From NCBI GenBank assembly GCA_016200085.1, contig JACQFL010000036.1, positions 124,001-188,000 on the forward strand: a stretch of DNA of 64,000 bases, written 5' to 3'. Position numbers and translations under genes: made by a program. The notes beneath the pieces were generated by a model. It did not search any database. It saw only the letters and a program-made list of their open reading frames with translations, and was not told where the DNA came from. This document shows positions 58,465-64,000 of this stretch, one piece after another (position 1 is the stretch's first letter; each line of letters begins with the position of its first letter). The stretch is from Candidatus Rokuibacteriota bacterium (lineage in GTDB: Bacteria; Methylomirabilota; Methylomirabilia; Rokubacteriales; CSP1-6).

Positions 58465-59991
58465 GTGCCCGCCGCGGCGAGCGCGCTCACCTGGCCGGAT
58501 TACGTCGTCCTCGTCGGTTCCCTGGCCGTCCTCGTCGGCATCGGGCTGTTCTTCGGCCGCCGCCAGCACGACACGGCCGATTTCTTTCTCGCGCGCCGCC
58601 GGGTGGCCTGGTGGGCGGCGTGCCTGTCGTTCCTGGCCACGGAGATCAGCGCGGTCACCATCATCTCGGTGCCGGCCGTCGCGTACAAGGAGAACTGGGA
58701 GTATCTGCAGTTCTTCGTCGGCTCCAGCCTCGCAAAGTGGGCGGTCGCGTTCCTCTTCATCCCCGCTTTCTATCGGCACGACGTCACCACGATCTACGAG
58801 TTCCTGCACGACCGGTTCGGGCGGGCGAGCCAGGTCACGGCGTCGATCTTCTTCTTCGTCACCCGCCTGCTCGGCTCCGCCGTGCGGCTCATGGTGGCGG
58901 CGCTCGCAGTGTCGATCCTGCTCGGCGTGCCGCTCGGCCCGACCATCGCCGTGTTCATCGTGGTGTGCATCATCTACATCGGCGTCGGGGGGGTGAGCGC
59001 GGTCGTCTGGACGAACGTGTTCCAGGCGGCGATGTTCCTCGTGGCCGGGGCGGCGACCCTGGCGTTCCTCGTCTGGCACATCGACGGCGGCCTCCTCGCG
59101 GTCGTCACGGAGGCCGGGCGGGCCGGGCGCCTCGACGTCGTCAACTGGGGCCCGTCGATCGGCGCGCCGGGGTTCCTGCACCGCGCGCTCACCGATCCCA
59201 ACATCGTCTGGGTCGCGATCCTCAACGGGTTCTTCGGCTCGATGGCCGCCTTCGGCACCGACCACGACCTGATGCAGCGGCTGCTGACGGTCGAGACCCG
59301 CCGCGAGAGCCAGGTCACCCTGTCGCTGACGCCGCTCGGCACGCTGCTCACGCTCGCGATCTACCTCGGGCTCGGCGCGGCGCTGTTCACGTTCTACGCC
59401 CAGCACCCGGGCCTGCCGGTCTCCCGCCCCGACGACATCCTGCCCCATTTCGTGCGTCAGGCCATGCCGGCGGTCCTGCGCGGCTTCATGCTGAGCGCGA
59501 TCGTGCTGGCGTCCATCGACTCGCCCCTCGGCTCGCTGGCCGCCTCGTTCGTGACCGACATCTACCGGCCCCTCGTCGCGCCGCGGTCGAGCGAGCGGCA
59601 CTACCTCCTGGTCTCCCGGCTCAGCGTGGTGGTGTTCGGCGCCGTGCTCGGCGTGCTGGCGGGGTTTTTCTCGGCGTTCGACAACATCCTCTGGCTGGCC
59701 TTCAAGATCGCCGGCGTGACGTTCGGCTCCCTGCTCGGCGTGTTCCTGCTCGGGCTGCTGACCCGCCGCCGGGTGAGCGACACGGCGAACGTCGTCGCCA
59801 TGGTGGCGATGGCCGTGGTGAACGTCCGGCTGCTGTACCTCTCCGAGACCCACGTCCTCGATTTCGCGTGGTCGTGGCTGGTGATCCTCGGCACCGCCGG
59901 CACCATGGTCCTGGCCCTGGCGCTGTCGCCGATCCTCGACCGCTGGTCGGCGCGGCCGGCCGGCGTCAGGGATACGCCAGGCGGGCGATGA
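58465..59991 (+). CDS. Sodium:solute symporter (SSS family)
   Basis: 508 residues from GTG 58465, about thirteen membrane helices. FFGRRQHDTADFFLARRRVA near 30-49, FLATEISAVTIISVPAVAYK near 58 with the Na2-site region, and GVGGVSAVVWTNVFQ near 172 match SGLT-like symporters. Shares the locus with the kinase, NagZ and NamZ; in Tannerella an SSS transporter (MurT) next to MurK imports MurNAc, a useful parallel. A TATGAT box ends 6 bases before the GTG. Its 3' end overlaps the convergent nagZ. Confidence 0.9.
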   Translation: MPAAASALTWPDYVVLVGSLAVLVGIGLFFGRRQHDTADFFLARRRVAWWAACLSFLATEISAVTIISVPAVAYKENWEYLQFFVGSSLAKWAVAFLFIPAFYRHDVTTIYEFLHDRFGRASQVTASIFFFVTRLLGSAVRLMVAALAVSILLGVPLGPTIAVFIVVCIIYIGVGGVSAVVWTNVFQAAMFLVAGAATLAFLVWHIDGGLLAVVTEAGRAGRLDVVNWGPSIGAPGFLHRALTDPNIVWVAILNGFFGSMAAFGTDHDLMQRLLTVETRRESQVTLSLTPLGTLLTLAIYLGLGAALFTFYAQHPGLPVSRPDDILPHFVRQAMPAVLRGFMLSAIVLASIDSPLGSLAASFVTDIYRPLVAPRSSERHYLLVSRLSVVVFGAVLGVLAGFFSAFDNILWLAFKIAGVTFGSLLGVFLLGLLTRRRVSDTANVVAMVAMAVVNVRLLYLSETHVLDFAWSWLVILGTAGTMVLALALSPILDRWSARPAGVRDTPGGR

Positions 59992-61483
59992 CGGCGTCGA
60001 GCTGGCAGCGGCGGAAGCCGAACGCGGTGACGCCGAGGACGCGCGGCGCCAGCAGCGACGCGTCGTAGGGATCGCGCAGCAGCACCACGGCCAGCGCGCG
60101 CGCCCGACGTTGCACGGCGTCCAGGAGCGTGCGGTTCGACGGGTAGAGGTGCGCGTCGAAGAGGAACAGCACGGCCGCGTCGGCGCCCTCGGCGAGCGCC
60201 GCGGCGCCCTCGATCTCCGCCGCGGTCGGCTCGATGCCGACGAGCGCGGTGCGGGGCGCGATGCCGGCGCGCCCGAACGCCCGCGCGAGGTAGGCCTTCT
60301 CGTCGCAGAGCTCGGGCTCGATGGTGATGCGGGGCGCGAGGTCCGAGAAGCGCGGGAAGATCACGGCGACGGCGCCGTTGAGGGCGCGCGTGAAGCCGGG
60401 CGGCCCCGGGGCGATGGTGGTGACGGCCCGTGCCGCCATCGCCATGGCCAGGGCGCCGCCGTCGCGCTCGGCGGCCGGCGGCCCGCCCTCGAAGCGCGCC
60501 GTGCGCGACGTGCGCGGCCGCCGCACGCGCTCCGCCGCGCGCTCGAGATCGCGCAGGGGGAGCGCGCCGCGGCGATGAGCGGCGACGAGGGCGGCCGCCG
60601 CGGCGCGCTGGGCCGCCGCGGTGTGACAGACGAGCAGCAGGTCGTGGCCGGCCGCCGCGGCGCGCACGGCCGCCTCGCCGATCGGGCAGGCCTCGCTGAC
60701 CGCGCCCATCTCGAGGTCATCCGAGACGATGACGCCGCGGAAGCCGATCTGCCCGCGCAGGTACTCCTCGACGATCAGCCGCGAGAACGTGGCCGGGACC
60801 CCGGACGGATCGAGGTTCGGGTACACGGGGTGCGAGGTCATGACGCACTCGACCCCGGCGGCGATGGCCTCGAGGAACGGCACGAGGTGGACGGCGTGCA
60901 TCTCGTCCCACGTGGACTCGATGGTCGGCAGGCGCAGGTGGGCGTCCAGCGGTGAGTGGCCCTTGCCGGGGAAGTGCTTGGGACACGCGGACAGCCCGCC
61001 CCGCATCGCGCCCTTGATCCGCGCGACTCCGTAGCGCGCGACGAGGTGCGGGTCCTTGCCGTACGAGCGGATGCCGATGTTCGGGCTGTAGCGCTCGGTC
61101 AAGACGTCCAGGCAGGGGCCGAGGGTGAGATCCACGCCCAGGCGCCTGAGCTCGCGCGCCTCGATCAGCCCCTGGCGCGCGGCGAACGCTTCCTCGCCGG
61201 CCGTGCCGACGGCGAGGTTGTCCGGGAAGATCGTGACCCCGCGCCCGAGCATCACGATGCGCCCGCCCTCGTGGTCCGTCGCCACCAGCAGCCGGCGGCC
61301 GAGAGCCTCCTCCAGCCGGGCGAGCAGCGTGACGAGCTGGGTGGGGCTCTCGAAATTCCGCCGGTAGAGGATGAGGCCGGCCGCGCGCGTGTCGCGGAAG
61401 AGGGCGACGTCGTCGTCGCCGAGCGTGGGCCCCGGCAGGCCGATCATCAGGCGCTCGCCGACCAGGTCCTCGACGTCGATCAC
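59966..61483 (-). CDS. nagZ: Beta-N-acetylhexosaminidase NagZ (GH3)
   Basis: 505 residues from GTG 61483. LLVATDHEGGRI near 64, CPKHFPGKGHSPLDAHLRLP near 163 (substrate-binding KH and the acid/base His region), HPVYPNLDPSGVPATFSR near 217 and nucleophile Asp in VSDDLEMGAV near 250 are the NagZ set. A C-terminal domain of about 170 residues follows, as in the longer Gram-positive-type NagZ. Releases GlcNAc from muropeptide fragments. A TAGAAT box stands 6 bases before the start. Confidence 0.92.
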   Translation of the reverse strand: MIDVEDLVGERLMIGLPGPTLGDDDVALFRDTRAAGLILYRRNFESPTQLVTLLARLEEALGRRLLVATDHEGGRIVMLGRGVTIFPDNLAVGTAGEEAFAARQGLIEARELRRLGVDLTLGPCLDVLTERYSPNIGIRSYGKDPHLVARYGVARIKGAMRGGLSACPKHFPGKGHSPLDAHLRLPTIESTWDEMHAVHLVPFLEAIAAGVECVMTSHPVYPNLDPSGVPATFSRLIVEEYLRGQIGFRGVIVSDDLEMGAVSEACPIGEAAVRAAAAGHDLLLVCHTAAAQRAAAAALVAAHRRGALPLRDLERAAERVRRPRTSRTARFEGGPPAAERDGGALAMAMAARAVTTIAPGPPGFTRALNGAVAVIFPRFSDLAPRITIEPELCDEKAYLARAFGRAGIAPRTALVGIEPTAAEIEGAAALAEGADAAVLFLFDAHLYPSNRTLLDAVQRRARALAVVLLRDPYDASLLAPRVLGVTAFGFRRCQLDAVIARLAYP

Positions 61484-61489
61484 GCGGTG

Positions 61490-61495
61490 ATTCTA
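61490..61495 (-). promoter_or_regulatory. Candidate -10 box of nagZ, leaderless
   Basis: TAGAAT on the minus strand, 6 bases before the GTG start, so the message would begin at or very near the start codon. No clear -35. Confidence 0.35.
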
Positions 61496-61530
61496 CCGGA
61501 GGGGCGCTGGAAAAAGTTACACGCTCCCGC

Positions 61531-61546
61531 CGGCACGCCGCTTGCT
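61531..61546 (+). promoter_or_regulatory. Sigma-54-like promoter of the glycine-zipper gene
   Basis: CGGCAC-GCCGC-TTGCT differs from the TGGCAC-N5-TTGCW consensus at one base only. The predicted start is about 45 bases before the ATG at 61602, leaving a leader with GGAGG. Confidence 0.6.
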
Positions 61547-61601
61547 AAGCTTCTTATCGGTTCCTGCGGAGCGACCGCATCCGTCCGAGTGGAGGATACC
61601 C

Positions 61602-62120
61602 ATGAACCAGTGGAATCCCTGGAAGCTGACCGCGATCGGCTTGGTGTTGGTGGTTGCGACGGCCCTCATCACCGGGGTGGTCGTCGCGCGCTGGTTCGGC
61701 GATCGTGCGCCCGAGGTCTCGGGAGCATCCTCGCCTTCGACGTCGGTCGCGACCCGGTCGACGCCGGCGCCCGTCGCCACGCAACCGGCTCCGCCTCGCG
61801 TGGTCGCCCAGGCCGGCCCGCCGCCCGAGAGCGTGGTGCAGGACTGTAACCGCAAGGCCGCGGAGGAGAGCGGCGTGCGCGACAAGACGTGGGACACCGC
61901 GAAGGACGCCGGGATCGGCGCGGTGGCCGGCGCGGCCGTGGGCGCGGCGACCGGCGCCATCGCGGGCGGCGGCAAGGGCGCGGGCAAGGGCGCCGCGATC
62001 GGCGGCCTGGTGGGTGCCGGCGGCGGGACGCTCTACGGCCTCAACGAGAACCACAAGCACGACGAGCGCTACCGCGCGGCCTACTCGGCGTGCATGCACG
62101 CGCGCGGGTATACCGGCTAG
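61602..62120 (+). CDS. Membrane-anchored glycine-zipper protein
   Basis: 172 residues from ATG 61602 with GGAGG 6 bases upstream. One N-terminal membrane helix (AIGLVLVVATALITGVVVAR), a Ser/Thr/Pro-rich linker (about 40-75), and a Gly/Ala zipper GAVAGAAVGAATGAIAGGGK near 108-127 continuing to about 145, with two C-terminal Cys. Such zippers insert in or associate with membranes, as in envelope-stress lipoproteins. Exact role unknown. Confidence 0.8.
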   Translation: MNQWNPWKLTAIGLVLVVATALITGVVVARWFGDRAPEVSGASSPSTSVATRSTPAPVATQPAPPRVVAQAGPPPESVVQDCNRKAAEESGVRDKTWDTAKDAGIGAVAGAAVGAATGAIAGGGKGAGKGAAIGGLVGAGGGTLYGLNENHKHDERYRAAYSACMHARGYTG

Positions 62121-62132
62121 TCTCCTAGCCTC

Positions 62133-62197
62133 GAGGGGGCCGTGGGCGCGCGCCGGGCCGCCGCGGCACCACACTTGCCGTGCGCCACGGCCCCCTC
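62133..62197 (+). terminator. Long GC hairpin between glycine-zipper and secreted-protein genes
   Basis: A 13-bp perfect stem (62133-62145 with 62185-62197) enclosing 39 bases with a smaller CGGCA/TGCCG hairpin (about 62164-62180). No T tract follows. May terminate the upstream gene or act as a structured RNA element. Confidence 0.4.
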
Positions 62198-62234
62198 CAG
62201 AACCGCTCCCCGTGATTCACAGTGGGGTCCACTC

Positions 62235-62250
62235 CGGCAGACTCTTTGCA
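62235..62250 (+). promoter_or_regulatory. Sigma-54-like promoter of the small secreted protein genes
   Basis: CGGCAG-ACTCT-TTGCA: GG and GC 10 bases apart, perfect TTGCA at -12. Predicted start about 55 bases before the ATG at 62316. Confidence 0.55.
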
Positions 62251-62315
62251 TCCTGCCTACACGGTTACCAACGCCGCAGCGTGTCACTTGAGGCGCGGCG
62301 AAACGGGGAGGGACG

Positions 62316-62639
62316 ATGAGAACGCGAGCACTCGTATTCTCGGCGGCGGCCGTGTTGCTCGTGGCGATCACGGCGCCGGCTCTGGCCGGTCCGGGCGGGC
62401 ACGGCGGTGGGCCGGCCGCTGGGGGACCGCCGCCCGGCGCGGGGACCAACAGCGACCGCGGCGGCGCGGTGCGCGGACTGGACCGCGCCGACCAAGTGGC
62501 GGGCGAGCACGGAGACAAGGGCCGCGACCTTGCCGAGACGCGCAGCAACAAAGGCGGCAAGCGGCGCGGTCCGAATCGCGCGACGGACGTGGCCGGCCAG
62601 CACGGCGCCGACGGACGCGCGGAGAAGCCGGCCAAGTAA
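62316..62639 (+). CDS. Small secreted Gly/Arg-rich protein
   Basis: 107 residues from ATG 62316 with GGGAGGGAC upstream. Clear signal peptide (ALVFSAAAVLLVAITAPALA), then a low-complexity Gly/Pro stretch and a charged tail in which RGLDRADQVAGEHG and RATDVAGQHG form a degenerate repeat. Not recognised; exported, probably disordered. Confidence 0.65.
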   Translation: MRTRALVFSAAAVLLVAITAPALAGPGGHGGGPAAGGPPPGAGTNSDRGGAVRGLDRADQVAGEHGDKGRDLAETRSNKGGKRRGPNRATDVAGQHGADGRAEKPAK

Positions 62640-62699
62640 GCCGCACCAGCGGTAGCGGCGACAAGTTCGTTGACGGCGGTCGAAGAAGGAGGTGTCGTC

Positions 62700-63029
62700 A
62701 TGAAGATGATGCTGCTCGTGCTGCTGGCGCTGGCGCTCGCCGCCTCTCCGATCGGTCCCGCGGAGGCCGCCGACGACAGCAAGGTGAAGGAAGGGACGAG
62801 CCGTGTCGAGTCGGGCGCGGGCAAGATCGGCGAGGGCGTGAAGGAGGCGGCCAAGGGGGTCGGCACGACGGTCTCCGAGGGCGCGAAGTACACCGGCGAG
62901 AAGCTGAAGGAGAGCGGCCACGCCGCGGAGCCGGAGGCGCGCAACGCCTGGGAGCATCTCAAGCAGAGCGCCACCCACGCCGGCCACAGCGTCAAGAAGT
63001 TCTTCACCGGACTCTTCGGCGGAGACTGA
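62700..63029 (+). CDS. Small secreted amphipathic LEA/apolipoprotein-like protein
   Basis: 109 residues from ATG 62700, with AGGAGG 7 bases upstream; an earlier in-frame start at 62670 lacks a site. Signal peptide (MLLVLLALALAASPIGPAEA), then Lys/Glu/Gly-rich repeats (KVKEGTSRVESGAGKIGEGV, KEAAKGVGTTVSEGAKYTGE) forming amphipathic helix like late-embryogenesis-abundant proteins, and a C-terminal VKKFFTGLFGGD. Possibly a membrane- or desiccation-protective protein; function inferred from composition. Confidence 0.7.
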   Translation: MKMMLLVLLALALAASPIGPAEAADDSKVKEGTSRVESGAGKIGEGVKEAAKGVGTTVSEGAKYTGEKLKESGHAAEPEARNAWEHLKQSATHAGHSVKKFFTGLFGGD

Positions 63030-63030
63030 T

Positions 63031-64000
63031 TCAGTACATCAGGTGACGGGCGCGGCGGCGGCGCCAGGCGCGGAGCGCGGGCCCCCACTCCGGCGCGATC
63101 TCGCTGACGGGGCGGCGGCGCTCGATGGCGCGTCGGATCCGGTCGGTGCCGCAGAGGATGTCGATCGGCAGCCGGCGGCGCTCGAACTCGTACGGCGGGC
63201 GGCGCCACGCGAAGGCGCGCGGGGCCAGCCGCCGGGCCGTCGCGATCAGCGTGAGGTACGCGGCGTAGGGCTCGAAGCGGCGCGGGTCGGTCACGTGCAC
63301 CTGGACCCCGCCGCAGAGGCGTCCCGCCCACTTGTGGAACGTCGGGGTGAAGCGGGAGGGCCGGAATCTCACGCCGGCCAGCCCCGCCTCTTCCAGCGCG
63401 GACGCGAACCGGTGAGCGTCCAGGAACGGCGCGCCCACCCACTCGAAGGGGCGCGTCGTGCCCCGTCCCTCGGACAGGTTCGTGCCCTCGAGGAGGCACG
63501 CGCCCGGATAGACGCGCGCGGTGTCGGGCGTGACCATGTTGGGCGACGGCGCGACCCACGGTAGGCCCGTGTCCTCCCACACCATCGCGCGGCGCCAGCC
63601 GCGCATCCTCACGATCGTGAGCCGGCAGCCGAGCGCGTGCTCCGCGTTGAGGTACGCCGCCACCTCGCCGATCGTCATGCCGTGGCGCGCGGGCAGGGGA
63701 TAGAGCCCCACGAACGACGCGAACTCGGGATCGGGGACGTTGCCCTCGACGGTCAGGCCGCCGAGCGGGTTCGCGCGGTCGAGCACGATGACCTCGACGC
63801 CCGCGCGGGCGCACGCCGCCATGGCCAGCGCCGTGGTCCACTGGAAGGTGTAGTAGCGCGAGCCGACGTCCTGCAGGTCCACCACGAGCGCGTCGAGCCC
63901 GCGGAGCATCGCCGGCGCCGGCGCGCGGCGCGCGCCGTAGAGGCTGGTGACGGGCAGCCCGGTGACGGGATCGCGCGTGGCGCGGATGGCCGCGTGATCC
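63031..64000 (-). CDS. namZ: Exo-beta-N-acetylmuramidase NamZ (DUF1343, GH171), N-terminus beyond right edge
   Basis: At least 323 codons, open to the window edge. PVTSLYGARRAPAPAMLRGL followed by DALVVDLQDVGSRYYTF is the DUF1343 signature; RANPLGGLTVEGNVPDP near the middle and GTNLSEGRGTTRPFEWVGAP further on are equally conserved. NamZ removes terminal MurNAc from peptidoglycan fragments. It faces the same direction as nagZ and supports a muropeptide-salvage role for the region. Confidence 0.9.
   Translation of the reverse strand, partial: DHAAIRATRDPVTGLPVTSLYGARRAPAPAMLRGLDALVVDLQDVGSRYYTFQWTTALAMAACARAGVEVIVLDRANPLGGLTVEGNVPDPEFASFVGLYPLPARHGMTIGEVAAYLNAEHALGCRLTIVRMRGWRRAMVWEDTGLPWVAPSPNMVTPDTARVYPGACLLEGTNLSEGRGTTRPFEWVGAPFLDAHRFASALEEAGLAGVRFRPSRFTPTFHKWAGRLCGGVQVHVTDPRRFEPYAAYLTLIATARRLAPRAFAWRRPPYEFERRRLPIDILCGTDRIRRAIERRRPVSEIAPEWGPALRAWRRRRARHLMY

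Overview
The window is about 70% GC throughout, with no rRNA or tRNA gene seen. Its content is that of a free-living soil or subsurface heterotroph: branched-chain amino acid, peptide and sugar ABC transporters, acyl-CoA dehydrogenases, enoyl-CoA hydratases, acyl-CoA ligases, CoA-transferases and an LLM-class oxidoreductase. Together with frequent GTG starts and dense overlapping genes this resembles Candidatus Rokubacteria (Methylomirabilota) or a similar metagenome-derived lineage. The taxon is an inference from gene content, not proven.

Layout. 1-2374: dipeptide/nickel-type ABC transporter (two permeases, solute-binding protein cut by the left edge). 2520-5073: LLM oxidoreductase, then a stand-alone excisionase-type HTH gene divergent from a citrate synthase. 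5168-9905: O-methyltransferase, HMG-CoA lyase, acyl-CoA dehydrogenase, enoyl-CoA hydratase and CoA-transferase, a leucine/isovalerate-like or related acyl-CoA degradation unit. 10012-10428: a lone type IV prepilin. 10665-14725: two short MetE-like methyltransferases around a broken branched-chain transporter (N-terminal stub of a binding protein joined out of frame to livF) and an epimerase. 14774-17729: sugar ABC binding lipoprotein and two permeases without an ATPase. 17750-26767: nucleotidyltransferase, acyl-CoA ligase, livFGMH, then a hipBA toxin-antitoxin module abutting a 5'-truncated ABC binding-protein gene, then an intact branched-chain binding protein. 26791-34088: more acyl-CoA genes, creatininase-family and acyltransferase genes, and the remnant of a RelE/Phd-like toxin-antitoxin pair. 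34178-37263: aconitase plus PrpF.

37358-45948 is the most interesting region. A tightly overlapping nine-gene operon on the minus strand encodes a ketosynthase, an acyl carrier protein, a FeeM-type N-acyl amino acid synthase, a ThiF/E1-like adenylyltransferase, two Acg-like nitroreductase-fold proteins and a DevBCA-type three-part exporter. I read it as a biosynthesis and export cluster for a modified N-acyl amino acid lipid.

46259-49896 holds a second citrate synthase, an SDR and a benzoylformate decarboxylase-like ThDP enzyme. 49947-53310 is hemE-hemH-hemY. 53437-56531 holds a YbaK editing enzyme, an Ldh-family dehydrogenase and an amino acid permease. 56850-64000 combines a BadF-type sugar kinase, an SSS symporter, NagZ and NamZ (DUF1343), which together look like muropeptide sugar salvage, interspersed with MlaC-like, glycine-zipper and small secreted envelope genes that have sigma-54-like promoters.

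Three families of short dispersed intergenic repeats and several start codons lying within about 10 bases of a -10 box run through the window.
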